A program made the translations under genes and the position numbers. A stretch of 64,000 bases of DNA, from contig NZ_JAQQXP010000003.1 of assembly GCF_028595265.1 (NCBI RefSeq), positions 310,001 to 374,000 on the forward strand. The letters run 5' to 3'. The stretch is from Alteromonas gilva. GTDB lineage: Bacteria; Pseudomonadota; Gammaproteobacteria; Enterobacterales; Alteromonadaceae. Positions 43,388 through 52,278 of the stretch are shown piece after piece (the stretch's first letter is position 1; each line of letters starts with the position of its first letter). Below the pieces are notes generated by a model, which saw only the letters and a list, made by a program, of their open reading frames with translations, made no database searches and had not been told where the DNA came from.

Positions 43388-44447
43388 ACGCTGCCTGATT
43401 ATGGCCGGGGGTACCGGTGGGCACATATTTCCCGGCATTGCTGTTGCGAAGGAATTGTCGGCACGGGGCTGGCACATTGACTGGCTGGGTACTGCCGAAC
43501 GAATGGAAGCAACCGTAGTCCCCGAACATGGTTATCCGATTCATTTTTGCCCGGTAAAAGGCCTGCGTGGTAAAGGCCTGGCCAGCCGGGTATCCGGCGT
43601 CTGGGCATTAATACGTTCCTTGCTGGTAGCGCGCAAATTACTGCGTGCCATCAAGCCGGACATTGTGATTGGTATGGGCGGTTATGCCAGTGGACCCGGT
43701 GGTTTGGCTGCCTGGAGTCTGGGCATACCGTTAATGGTGCACGAGCAAAACGCAATTCCCGGCATGACCAATAAATGGTTGGCCAGGGTCGCCACTACAA
43801 TCATGTTGGGATTTGCTGGCGCGGCGCCTTATTTTGGTCGGTCGGCAAAAAAATGTCAGGTAGTCGGGAATCCTGTGCGCGCGGATATTCTGGCCATAAA
43901 GCCTAAAACTACGGTTAGCTTACCCTTAAATATGCTGGTGATAGGCGGCAGTCTGGGAGCTCGCCCGCTTAATGAGCAATTGCCCGTTCTGTGTAAAGAC
44001 ATAGCAAACCTTAATATACGGCATCAGTGCGGTAAAGGTAATGCCGCCTCTGTGCGCCAGGCTTATGGCGATAAGAACGTCGAGGTGACTGAGTTTATCG
44101 ACGATATGGCGCAGGCCTATGAATGGGCTGATTGTATTGTTTGCCGCGCTGGTGCGTTAACCGTGGCTGAAGTGGCGGGGGCAGGAAAACCTGCCATCTT
44201 TGTACCCTTACCTCATGCTGTGGACGATCATCAAACCATTAACGCGCGCTTTCTGGCCGATCAAAATGCCGCCAAACTGGTTGCACAATCGGCACTTAAC
44301 CAGCAGTTATTACCCGTTTTGACAAACTGGCTGGAAAATCCTGATGAGTGTGTCAGGATGGCCGCCAATGCAAAACAGCTCGCTCCACACAATGCGGCAC
44401 AGTTGCTGGCTGACGCCTGCGAATCGATAACAGAGAGATTGCAATAA
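43380..44447 (+). CDS. murG: Lipid II synthase MurG
   Basis: 355 residues. Start chosen at ATG 43380, eight bases after AGGAGG and overlapping the ftsW stop by eight bases; an earlier in-frame ATG at 43356 would place the ribosome site inside the gene. Peripheral GT-B glycosyltransferase adding GlcNAc to lipid I. Motifs: MAGGTGGHIFPGIAVA (first glycine loop), GMGGYASGPGG, HEQNAIPGMTNK, VIGGSLGARPLNEQLP, CRAGALTVAEVAGAGKPAIF and PLPHAVDDHQTINA. Confidence 0.96.
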   Translation: MTKRCLIMAGGTGGHIFPGIAVAKELSARGWHIDWLGTAERMEATVVPEHGYPIHFCPVKGLRGKGLASRVSGVWALIRSLLVARKLLRAIKPDIVIGMGGYASGPGGLAAWSLGIPLMVHEQNAIPGMTNKWLARVATTIMLGFAGAAPYFGRSAKKCQVVGNPVRADILAIKPKTTVSLPLNMLVIGGSLGARPLNEQLPVLCKDIANLNIRHQCGKGNAASVRQAYGDKNVEVTEFIDDMAQAYEWADCIVCRAGALTVAEVAGAGKPAIFVPLPHAVDDHQTINARFLADQNAAKLVAQSALNQQLLPVLTNWLENPDECVRMAANAKQLAPHNAAQLLADACESITERLQ

Positions 44448-44448
44448 T

Positions 44449-45894
44449 ATGGTATTGGAAACGCCTTTTCAGAGCCCCCAAATGCGCAAAGTGACGCGGA
44501 TCTTTTTCGTCGGGATTGGCGGTGCTGGTATGGGTGGAATTGCTGAAGTCCTGCTTAATGAAGGCTACAACATCGCCGGTTCAGATATCCAGACCGGCGC
44601 AATGACAGAACGCTTAACCCAGCTCGGCGCAGATATCGCCATTGGCCATCATGCCGACAATGTCGCCGGTGCCAATGTGGTGGTGGTCTCCAGTGCAATC
44701 AACGAGGCCAACCCGGAAATTCAGTTTGCCCGTGAGCAACGTATTCCGATTATTCGGCGCGCCGAAATGCTCGCCGAACTCATGCGTTTTCGTCACGGTA
44801 TTGCAGTGGCAGGCACTCACGGTAAAACTACTACGACAAGCTTAATTGCAACCATTTTTGCTGAAGCCGAACGTGACCCTACTTTTGTCATTGGCGGGCT
44901 GCTAAACAGCGCCGGCACCAATGCACGCCTGGGCAGCAGCCGTTATTTAATTGCTGAAGCCGATGAGAGCGATGCGTCATTTTTACACCTGCAACCGATG
45001 ATGAGTGTAGTCACCAATATCGAAGCTGATCACATGGAAACCTATGGCGGTGATTTCAGCAAAATGACCGATACCTACATAGAGTTTTTGCACAACCTGC
45101 CATTTTACGGCCAGGCGGTAGTGTGTGGTGACGACCCGGTGGTACGTGAGTTAATTCCCAGAATTGGTCGCAGTGTACTGACCTACGGGCTGAATGCTGA
45201 AAATGATGTATACGCAACGGATATTGCCTTTCGTTTTGGCCAGACCAGCTTTACCGTGCACCGGCCGCAGCGACCGCCATTACCGGTCGTGCTCAATCAA
45301 ACGGGAAAGCACAATGTGCTCAATGCACTGGCCGCAATCACGGTGGCAAGTGAAGAAGACATCGAGGATCAGGCGATACAGGATGCGCTGCAAAGCTTTG
45401 GCGGTATTGGTCGTCGTTTTGAAATACTGGGTAAATTCGATACCAGTGCGGGTGATGTGACACTGGTGGATGATTATGGCCATCACCCGACTGAAGTGGC
45501 AGCAACGATTGCCGCGGCCCGATCAAACTGGCCAGACAATCGCCTGGTAATGGTTTACCAGCCTCACCGGTTTACCCGCACCCGCGATTTGTATGAAGAC
45601 TTTGTTGAAGTGCTATCACAGGTGGATTGTTTGTTGTTGCTCGACGTTTACGCGGCCAGTGAGCAACCTATCGAAGGTGCCGATAGCCGCTCATTGGCGC
45701 GGTCAATCCGCGCTCGCGGTCAGCTTGAGCCCGTCTATGTGAGTAACCATGATGAACTGCCGGCAATTTTAGCCAATCAACTGCGTCAGGGCGACATCGT
45801 GCTCACTCAGGGAGCGGGCAATGTCGGTCAATTAGCGAAACGACTGGCCAACGGCGGCCTCGTACCAGATCAAATGCATAAGGGGAACCTATGA
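44449..45894 (+). CDS. murC: UDP-MurNAc:L-alanine ligase MurC
   Basis: 481 residues, starting one base after murG. First Mur ligase: adds L-Ala to UDP-MurNAc. Motifs: FFVGIGGAGMGGIAEVLLNEG (N-terminal Rossmann), ATP loop GTHGKTTTTSLI near residue 123, EADESDASFLHLQP, TNIEADHMETY, FGGIGRRFEILGKF, DDYGHHPTEVAATIAAAR and YQPHRFTRTRDLYEDF. Overlaps ddl by four bases. Confidence 0.96.
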   Translation: MVLETPFQSPQMRKVTRIFFVGIGGAGMGGIAEVLLNEGYNIAGSDIQTGAMTERLTQLGADIAIGHHADNVAGANVVVVSSAINEANPEIQFAREQRIPIIRRAEMLAELMRFRHGIAVAGTHGKTTTTSLIATIFAEAERDPTFVIGGLLNSAGTNARLGSSRYLIAEADESDASFLHLQPMMSVVTNIEADHMETYGGDFSKMTDTYIEFLHNLPFYGQAVVCGDDPVVRELIPRIGRSVLTYGLNAENDVYATDIAFRFGQTSFTVHRPQRPPLPVVLNQTGKHNVLNALAAITVASEEDIEDQAIQDALQSFGGIGRRFEILGKFDTSAGDVTLVDDYGHHPTEVAATIAAARSNWPDNRLVMVYQPHRFTRTRDLYEDFVEVLSQVDCLLLLDVYAASEQPIEGADSRSLARSIRARGQLEPVYVSNHDELPAILANQLRQGDIVLTQGAGNVGQLAKRLANGGLVPDQMHKGNL

Positions 45895-46835
45895 CCTTTA
45901 CTTGCTATAGTGCCGGGGAATACGGCCGGGTTGCTGTCATGTATGGCGGTGACTCTGCAGAAAGAGAGGTCTCTTTGCGCTCTGGTGAAGCGGTGCTCAA
46001 CGCACTGTTGTCGGCCGGCGTCGATGCTATTGGTTTCGACCCTGCTAAAGAGCAACTAACTGAATTAATTAATAAAAAAGTTGACCGCGTGCTCATCATG
46101 TTGCATGGTCGTGGTGGTGAGGATGGTGCCATGCAGGGCGCCTTACAATTGCTCAGGATCCCTTACACCGGAAGCGGTGTTTTGGGCTCTGCACTGGCTA
46201 TGGACAAAATTCACAGCAAGCAAATCTGGCAGTGTTTACAACTGCCAACAGCGAAATATGAAATTGCTGTGAAAAGTCGCTTTGAAGCTGGATCATGCGG
46301 CGCTATAATGGATAAATTAGGGGGAAAAGTCATGGTTAAGCCCGCTCGGGAAGGTTCGAGCATCGGCATGGCCAAAGTGACTAGCGCTAAACAACTCGCG
46401 ACTGCAATACAGGACGCTTTTAATTATGATAATCAAGTCCTGTTAGAGCAGTATATCGAAGGCCCGGAATTTACCGTTGCAGTTGTGCAGGGTAAGGCGT
46501 TGCCGTCGATCCGCATGTCAACCCCGCATATATTTTATGACTACTCGGCGAAGTACCAGGATGATACTACCGAGTATTATTGCCCAAGCGGTTTGTCAGA
46601 TAAAGACGAGCAGCGCCTGGCATTACTTTGTACAAAGGCATTTGACGCGTTGTCAGCCAGTGGCTGGGGACGGGTGGACGTGATGCAGGATAAGCTAACC
46701 GGCGAATTCTTTTTATTAGAGGCGAATACAGTGCCTGGTATGACAGAAAAGAGTTTGGTGCCCAAGGCGGCCGCCGCCGCGAACGTTAGTTTTTCGCAGC
46801 TGGTGCTGGCTATTCTGGCAACGAGTATGGAGTAA
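45891..46835 (+). CDS. ddl: D-alanine--D-alanine ligase
   Basis: 314 residues, the DdlB form found in dcw clusters. ATP-grasp ligase. Motifs: VAVMYGGDSAEREVSLRSGE near residue 15, MLHGRGGEDGAMQGALQLL, PYTGSGVLGSALAMDKI, VMVKPAREGSSIGMAKV and the metal-binding end LLEANTVPGMTEKSLVPKAA. Overlaps murC by four bases; ftsQ follows after six bases. Confidence 0.95.
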   Translation: MTFTCYSAGEYGRVAVMYGGDSAEREVSLRSGEAVLNALLSAGVDAIGFDPAKEQLTELINKKVDRVLIMLHGRGGEDGAMQGALQLLRIPYTGSGVLGSALAMDKIHSKQIWQCLQLPTAKYEIAVKSRFEAGSCGAIMDKLGGKVMVKPAREGSSIGMAKVTSAKQLATAIQDAFNYDNQVLLEQYIEGPEFTVAVVQGKALPSIRMSTPHIFYDYSAKYQDDTTEYYCPSGLSDKDEQRLALLCTKAFDALSASGWGRVDVMQDKLTGEFFLLEANTVPGMTEKSLVPKAAAAANVSFSQLVLAILATSME

Positions 46836-46841
46836 TGCGCC

Positions 46842-47573
46842 ATGTCAGCTGACCAGCGTCAGGCGCCATGGGGCGGCATTGCATTTTTAGCCGTGGTGGT
46901 CGTGCTGCTAGGCATTGGTAGTGTACTGACCTTCCAGTGGATGCAGGATGAGCAACAGGCACCAGTGCAGGTTATTGATTTTTCTGGGCAGTTTGAACAA
47001 TTAGACGTTTTACGACTCGAACGGTTAATCAGGCGTTCGCAACCCGGCAGTTTTTTTGCACTGGATGTGAATGAGATCCACCAATTGTTGGAGCAACAGG
47101 CTTGGGTTTATCGGGCGTCGGTGCGCAAACAATGGCCTAACCGGCTGAAAGTTTATCTGGTAGAGCAAACGCCCGTAGCCAGGTGGAACGAAGATTTAAT
47201 ATTGAACCCCTACGGCGAGAGTTTTAACGCCGAAGGTAAAGTACTTGGATTGCCGCAGTTATTTGGTCCGGGTGGCAGCGAGAGAACCGCGCTGGAAGGG
47301 TTCAATGCGATGCAGAAACTGCTTCGCAACCGGGATCTTGTAATCAAAGAGTTGTCGTTAAGTGAACGCTATGCGTGGCAAGTGCAGCTGGACAACGGGG
47401 TTGAAATAAACCTGGGACGTCAGGAGTTTATTGACCGTCTGCAGCGTTTTGTAGATGTTTATCCATTGTTGGAAGAACAACCCAGGGCGATAAGTTATGT
47501 AGACTTGCGATACGACACAGGGCTAGCCGTAGGCTGGCAACCTGATACAGACAATAACCAGAACAAAAGTTAA
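46842..47573 (+). CDS. ftsQ: Cell division protein FtsQ
   Basis: 243 residues. Short cytoplasmic tail, one membrane helix (IAFLAVVVVLLGIGSVLTF, about 12-30), POTRA domain (about 43-115: VIDFSGQFEQLDVLRLERLI), then the beta domain (VYRASVRKQWPNRLKVYLVEQ, ARWNEDLILNPYGESF). Scaffold of the FtsQLB complex at the septum. Located 18 bp before ftsA, the standard order. Confidence 0.95.
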   Translation: MSADQRQAPWGGIAFLAVVVVLLGIGSVLTFQWMQDEQQAPVQVIDFSGQFEQLDVLRLERLIRRSQPGSFFALDVNEIHQLLEQQAWVYRASVRKQWPNRLKVYLVEQTPVARWNEDLILNPYGESFNAEGKVLGLPQLFGPGGSERTALEGFNAMQKLLRNRDLVIKELSLSERYAWQVQLDNGVEINLGRQEFIDRLQRFVDVYPLLEEQPRAISYVDLRYDTGLAVGWQPDTDNNQNKS

Positions 47574-47591
47574 AAAAGAGATTAGTAATTT

Positions 47592-48821
47592 ATGTCCAAA
47601 CCGGCAGAACGTAATTTGATTGTAGGGCTCGATATCGGCACCAGCCGGGTCAAAGCAGTCCTCGGCGAGTTACTTGACGATGATCAAATTAGTATCGTGG
47701 GGGTTGGGACGCATGCTGCCAAAGGTATGGATAAAGGCGGCGTTAATGACCTTAACCTGGTGGTTAAGTCGGTCCAGAGTGCTGTGAATGAAATGGAACT
47801 CATGGCCGATTGTCAGGTTTCGTCAGTGTTTATGTCTATTTCAGGGCGACATGTAAAGTGTCAGAACGAAAGTGGCATGGTACCGATTAATAATCAGGAA
47901 GTGACGCAGGAAGACGTCGACAATGTGATTCATGCAGCACGCTCGGTACCCATCGCCGCTGAACGCAGGTTACTGCATGTGCTGCCGCAGGAATTTACCA
48001 TTGACGTCCAGGAAGGCATTAAAAACCCTATCGGTATGTCAGGGGTTCGTATGGAAGCTGAAGCGCACATAATCACCTGCGCTGATGACATGGCCAAAAA
48101 TTTAGTGAAGTGCATTGAGCGGTGCGAGTTACATGCCGATCAATTAATCTTTTCAGCGTTGGCGTCAAGTTATGCCGTGCTGACCGATGACGAGCGTGAA
48201 CTGGGCGTTTGTGTGGTGGATATTGGTGCTGGCACCATTGATATCGTTATTTTTACTGATGGTGCAATTCGTCACACTGCGGTTATTCCGTTAGCGGGTA
48301 ATCAGATTACCAGCGACATAGCGAAGATTTTCAGAACGCCAATCAGCAATGCCGAAGAAATTAAAGTTAACTATGCCTGTGCGCTAAAAGACATGGTTAG
48401 CATGGAAGAAAGTATTGAAGTGCCAAGTGTAGGTGGTCGCCCGGCAAGGGTAATGTCACGTCACACTCTGGCAGAGGTCATAGAACCTCGGTATCAGGAA
48501 TTGTTTGAACTGATACACAAAGAAATTAAAGCCAGTGGCTTCGAAGAGCAGATTGCAGCCGGATTAGTACTATCCGGCGGCACTGCCAAAATGGAAGGCG
48601 CGGTAGAGTTTGCAGAAGAAATTTTCCAAATGCCGGTGCGAGTTGGTAATCCGCTTAACATAGTTGGGTTATCTGAATATACCGATGACGCGAGTTTTGC
48701 GACTGCGGTAGGATTGCTTCAGTATGGAAAAATGCAAGTCGACAATAAGAAGACCAGTAAGCAACGCACAGGCGATAGCTTGTTTAAACGCGTACAAAGC
48801 TGGTTCAAAGGTGAATTTTAA
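47592..48821 (+). CDS. ftsA: Cell division protein FtsA
   Basis: 409 residues. Actin-like ATPase tethering FtsZ to the membrane. Motifs: LIVGLDIGTSRVKAVLGE (phosphate 1), the 1C SHS2 domain (about 85-165), CVVDIGAGTIDIVIF (phosphate 2), VLSGGTAKMEGAVEFAEEIF (adenosine loop). The C-terminal amphipathic membrane-targeting helix SLFKRVQSWFKGEF is intact. 99 bp separate it from ftsZ. Confidence 0.97.
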   Translation: MSKPAERNLIVGLDIGTSRVKAVLGELLDDDQISIVGVGTHAAKGMDKGGVNDLNLVVKSVQSAVNEMELMADCQVSSVFMSISGRHVKCQNESGMVPINNQEVTQEDVDNVIHAARSVPIAAERRLLHVLPQEFTIDVQEGIKNPIGMSGVRMEAEAHIITCADDMAKNLVKCIERCELHADQLIFSALASSYAVLTDDERELGVCVVDIGAGTIDIVIFTDGAIRHTAVIPLAGNQITSDIAKIFRTPISNAEEIKVNYACALKDMVSMEESIEVPSVGGRPARVMSRHTLAEVIEPRYQELFELIHKEIKASGFEEQIAAGLVLSGGTAKMEGAVEFAEEIFQMPVRVGNPLNIVGLSEYTDDASFATAVGLLQYGKMQVDNKKTSKQRTGDSLFKRVQSWFKGEF

Positions 48822-48920
48822 TTTATAGGGGGCGCTTGGATTTACATACAAACAGCATGGATTGCTAATAATGTTGTGTAAATCGAAGTGTTAGAAGACG
48901 TACAAAACCGGAGAGTAAGT

Positions 48921-50078
48921 ATGTTTGAATTGATGGATAGCCACGGTGAAGAAGCCGTAATCAAAGTCATCGGCGTCGGTGGCGGCGGTGGCAATGCAGT
49001 TGAGCACATGGTGTCTCAAAGCATTGAAGGCGTAGAGTTTATTGCAGTGAATACCGATGCGCAGGTATTACGCAGTTCATCGGCAGATGTCACATTGCAG
49101 ATTGGCTCAAATGTTACCAAAGGATTAGGCGCTGGCGCCGATCCCAACAAAGGGCGAGAAGCTGCGCAGGAAGATCGCGAAACCATTCGTCAGGCGCTTG
49201 AAGGCGCGGACATGATATTTATTACCGCAGGTATGGGCGGTGGTACGGGTACAGGTGCTGCACCAGAGGTAGCGAAGATTGCCCGTGAAATGGGAATTTT
49301 AACGGTGGCCGTTGTTACTAAGCCGTTCCCGTTCGAAGGTAAAAAGCGTACTGATTTTGCTAACCAGGGCACCGAGGAACTGGCCAACAACGTTGACTCG
49401 TTGATTACCATTCCGAACGAAAAACTACTTAAAGTGATGGGTCCCGGCACTCCACTGCTGCAGGCATTCAGCGCGGCAAATGATGTGTTACGTGGGGCTG
49501 TGCAGGGTATCGCTGAGCTAATCACGCGACCAGGTTTGATCAACGTTGACTTTGCCGACGTAAGAACAGTGATGTCCGAGATGGGTAAAGCCATGATGGG
49601 CAGCGGTGCTGCGTCGGGGCCGGATCGAGCCGAGGAAGCCGCCGAAGCAGCTATCGCCAGTCCGTTACTGGAAGATATCGATTTGTCTGGAGCGCGCGGG
49701 ATTTTAGTGAATATCACTGCTGGTCCTGATTTTGCCATTGATGAATTTGAGACGGTTGGTAATGCGGTCAAAGCGTTTGCGTCAGAGAATGCGACGGTCG
49801 TAGTTGGTACTGTTATTGATATGGATATGACCGATGAGTTGCGTGTAACCGTTGTGGCGACAGGTATTGGCGCTGAACGTAAGCCTGATATCTCATTAGT
49901 GAGCACTGAAGGTTCACGGTTAAGCACCTCTGCTCGTGAGTTCCAGTCCAGTAGCGAAAGTCGCTCAGTGGGCGGTACTGATGGCAATCAGGCACTTAAG
50001 GCAGATGAGAATGCACAGCCAGGCAACGATCTGGAATATCTGGACATTCCCGCTTTCCTGCGCAAACAGGCAGATTAA
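48921..50078 (+). CDS. ftsZ: Cell division protein FtsZ
   Basis: 385 residues from ATG 48921, preceded by CGGAGAG; a GTG at 48888 is in frame but adds eleven residues outside the family. Tubulin-like GTPase forming the Z ring. Motifs: IKVIGVGGGGGNAVEHM, tubulin signature MGGGTGTGAAPEVA, NVDFADVRTVMSEMG, GTVIDMDMTDELRVTVVATG, a Ser-rich linker, and the conserved C-terminal peptide EYLDIPAFLRKQAD that binds FtsA and ZipA. Confidence 0.97.
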   Translation: MFELMDSHGEEAVIKVIGVGGGGGNAVEHMVSQSIEGVEFIAVNTDAQVLRSSSADVTLQIGSNVTKGLGAGADPNKGREAAQEDRETIRQALEGADMIFITAGMGGGTGTGAAPEVAKIAREMGILTVAVVTKPFPFEGKKRTDFANQGTEELANNVDSLITIPNEKLLKVMGPGTPLLQAFSAANDVLRGAVQGIAELITRPGLINVDFADVRTVMSEMGKAMMGSGAASGPDRAEEAAEAAIASPLLEDIDLSGARGILVNITAGPDFAIDEFETVGNAVKAFASENATVVVGTVIDMDMTDELRVTVVATGIGAERKPDISLVSTEGSRLSTSAREFQSSSESRSVGGTDGNQALKADENAQPGNDLEYLDIPAFLRKQAD

Positions 50079-50137
50079 GTACTCAAGGTGCTTACGGTAA
50101 AGGTTAATTTACACTGGCCGCATACTTGACGAGATTG

Positions 50138-50163
50138 CTGGTTGTATTTTAACCAGTTATTTT
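50138..50163 (+). terminator. Terminator-like hairpin after ftsZ
   Basis: CTGGTT (50138-50143) pairs with AACCAG (50151-50156) around GTATTTT, followed by TTATTTTG. It lies 60 bp after ftsZ and directly before the lpxC -35, so it probably separates lpxC expression from the dcw transcript, at least partly. Confidence 0.6.
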
Positions 50164-50190
50164 GACAAGTAAGTACTGGCTAACTATAAT
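50162..50190 (+). promoter_or_regulatory. lpxC promoter with full consensus hexamers
   Basis: TTGACA at 50162-50167 and TATAAT at 50185-50190, separated by exactly 17 bases. Both match the sigma-70 consensus at all six positions. The lpxC ATG lies 35 bp downstream of the -10. Confidence 0.88.
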
Positions 50191-50224
50191 GCTCGGCCGA
50201 TTTAGGTTAGGTTTTTGATGACCC

Positions 50225-51136
50225 ATGATTAGACAACGCACAATTAAACATGCTGTCCAGGAAACTGGGATAGGATTGCATAAAGGAGATAAGGTCACCA
50301 TGACTCTCCGGCCAGCGCCTGCGAATACGGGAATCGTGTTTCGGCGTATCGACCTTGATCCTTATGTAGATATTCACTCGCGTGCGAACGCGGTGGGTAA
50401 CACGATGTTGTGTACGTGTTTAAATAATGATGACGGTGTGAGCATTCACACCGTAGAGCATTTGGCTTCAGCCCTGGCCGGCCTGGGTATTGATAACATT
50501 ATCGTTGAAGTAAACAGTAACGAATTGCCAATTATGGATGGCAGCGCCAGCCCGTTTGTATTTTTACTGCAATCAGCCGGTATAGAAGAGCTCAATGCGC
50601 CGAAACGTTTTATCAGGATGACAAAAACGGTACGCGTTGAAGACGGCGATAAGTGGGCAGAGCTACGTCCTCATAATGGCTTTCGGGTTGATTTTGAAAT
50701 CGATTTTGAACATCCGGTAATTAGCCAGACGCGTCAGCACATGGTGATGGATTTCGATTCGTGTTCGTATGTAAACGAAGTCAGTCGTGCTCGTACGTTT
50801 GGATTTATGCGCGACCTTGAATACATGAATGCTAATAATCTGGCCCTCGGTGGCAGTATGGAAAACGCCGTCGCATTAGATGACTATCGCGTGCTTAATC
50901 CAGAGGGACTGCGCTACGACGATGAGTTTTTAAAGCATAAAATACTCGATGCAATTGGCGATCTGTATTTAGGTGGTCATAGCATTATTGGTGAACTGGC
51001 TGCGTATAAAACCGGTCATGGACTCAATAATAAATTACTCAATGCGGTGTTGGAACGCCAGGACTGCTGGGAATATATTACCTATGAGTCGCAGGATGAA
51101 GCACCGATTCGTTACGCACAACCAGCTTTAGTATGA
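50225..51136 (+). CDS. lpxC: UDP-3-O-acyl-N-acetylglucosamine deacetylase LpxC
   Basis: 303 residues, full length. Zinc deacetylase for the first committed step of lipid A synthesis. Zinc ligands and catalytic residues: His in HTVEHLASALAGLGIDN (about residue 79), His and Asp in FLKHKILDAIGDLYLGG (about 238 and 242), and the catalytic His in YKTGHGLNNKLL (about 265). MDGSASPFVFLL is also conserved. Own consensus promoter and terminator. The unstructured end (QDEAPIRYAQPALV) resembles the FtsH degradation tail of E. coli LpxC, though the tip differs. Confidence 0.97.
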   Translation: MIRQRTIKHAVQETGIGLHKGDKVTMTLRPAPANTGIVFRRIDLDPYVDIHSRANAVGNTMLCTCLNNDDGVSIHTVEHLASALAGLGIDNIIVEVNSNELPIMDGSASPFVFLLQSAGIEELNAPKRFIRMTKTVRVEDGDKWAELRPHNGFRVDFEIDFEHPVISQTRQHMVMDFDSCSYVNEVSRARTFGFMRDLEYMNANNLALGGSMENAVALDDYRVLNPEGLRYDDEFLKHKILDAIGDLYLGGHSIIGELAAYKTGHGLNNKLLNAVLERQDCWEYITYESQDEAPIRYAQPALV

Positions 51137-51149
51137 ACAGATTAGTATA

Positions 51150-51175
51150 AAAAGCCGCCCTCGTGGCGGCTTTTT
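51150..51175 (+). terminator. Intrinsic terminator after lpxC
   Basis: Stem AAAAGCCGCC / GGCGGCTTTT with loop CTCGT and a T-run; perfect 10-bp stem 13 bp after the lpxC stop codon. Confidence 0.9.
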
Positions 51176-51284
51176 GTTGTTCAATGGGTGTAAATGCCGC
51201 TAGAATAGCGGCAAGCTCGTGTTGAATATAATAATGATTAAATCACGTATGCAAGGCAGTTTGCCAAGCTACTAAGAACAGGCA

Positions 51285-52175
51285 ATGAACCTTACAGTAA
51301 CATTTATCAGTAAAAACAAACGCTTCAGGCGCACAATGAGTGTCCGCTCTATTGTCAGTCTGACCGTGTTATCTTCATTGTTTGTTCTTATTTCAAGTCG
51401 TTCTACTGACTCCTCAGTTGAAGATCTCGCCCGTGTTAAAATCGCGCAAAATGTATTAGCTGCTGAGCAACAGGAAGTGGAGTCGTTGAAAGCGGCGACC
51501 AGTGAACAGGTTAAAGCGCTAACGCAACAACTAAGTGTTATGCAAGGGATGTTGGATAATATCGATGCAAAAACATTGGTGCTGGCAAAAGCAATTGGCA
51601 TCGACGAGCAGTCAATCATGGATTTCGGGCTGGCCTCTGACACGGTTGCCAGACAACTCGAACAGGAAGAACAGCGGCTATTAACGCCGATAGATAAATT
51701 AGGTCGTGAGTTGACGCATAAAGCACAACAACTGGCGGCACTTGAAAGATTGGTTACCGGGCACCATATAGACTCACAGGTGAGTTTATCAGGGCGCCCG
51801 ATAGAGACGGGATGGTTATCATCCTACTATGGCATACGCAAAGACCCGTTTACGGGCGAACCTGCTATGCACAGTGGATTAGATTTTGCCGGTGAAACAG
51901 GCGACGATGTGGTCGCCACGGCAGCTGGAATTGTGACTTGGTCTGGCGAGCGCTATGGCTATGGCAATCTCATAGAGATTGAACATGGCGACGGTTTAGT
52001 GACGCGTTACGGCCATAATCAAACTCTGTTAGTGAAAAAAGGCGATCTGGTGACGAAAGGCCAGGCGATAGCACTAATGGGGAGTACGGGACGTTCAACA
52101 GGCGCGCATGTACATTATGAAGTCATAAAAGCCGGCAAAAAAGTCGATCCACTTTCTTACGTATACAAAAAGTAA
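51285..52175 (+). CDS. M23 family metallopeptidase (LytM-type)
   Basis: 296 residues. N-terminal membrane helix (SIVSLTVLSSLFVLIS, about 20-35), a coiled coil (about 48-160, rich in EQQEVESLKAAT and QLEQEEQRLL), and a C-terminal M23/LytM domain (about 175-290). Zinc ligands are in MHSGLDFAGETGDDV (HxxxD) and GAHVHYEVIKAG (HxH); WSGERYGYGNLIEIEHGDG and TRYGHNQTLLVKKGD are also typical, with His in RYGH. Likely a cell-wall endopeptidase or a hydrolase regulator. It occupies the place between lpxC and secA that secM holds in enterobacteria. A stem-loop separates it from secA. Confidence 0.9.
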   Translation: MNLTVTFISKNKRFRRTMSVRSIVSLTVLSSLFVLISSRSTDSSVEDLARVKIAQNVLAAEQQEVESLKAATSEQVKALTQQLSVMQGMLDNIDAKTLVLAKAIGIDEQSIMDFGLASDTVARQLEQEEQRLLTPIDKLGRELTHKAQQLAALERLVTGHHIDSQVSLSGRPIETGWLSSYYGIRKDPFTGEPAMHSGLDFAGETGDDVVATAAGIVTWSGERYGYGNLIEIEHGDGLVTRYGHNQTLLVKKGDLVTKGQAIALMGSTGRSTGAHVHYEVIKAGKKVDPLSYVYKK

Positions 52176-52213
52176 CGTAGGCCTCTATTTACGCCAATCA
52201 AATGTTACGCGAC

Positions 52214-52244
52214 AAACATCCCTGCGGTGCAAGGATGTTTGTTA
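52214..52244 (+). terminator. Stem-loop between M23 peptidase and secA genes
   Basis: AAACATCC (52214-52221) pairs with GGATGTTT (52233-52240) around an eleven-base loop, followed by GTTATTT. It sits about 35 bp before the secA ATG, so it may be a terminator or part of the secA leader. Confidence 0.6.
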
Positions 52245-52278
52245 TTTATAAAATCACAGCAGTGGAAATACCAACATA

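Noticed and set aside
52100..52178. SecM-like translational arrest peptide upstream of secA
   Set aside because: The end of the M23 protein (KKVDPLSYVYKK) does not resemble the SecM arrest motif.
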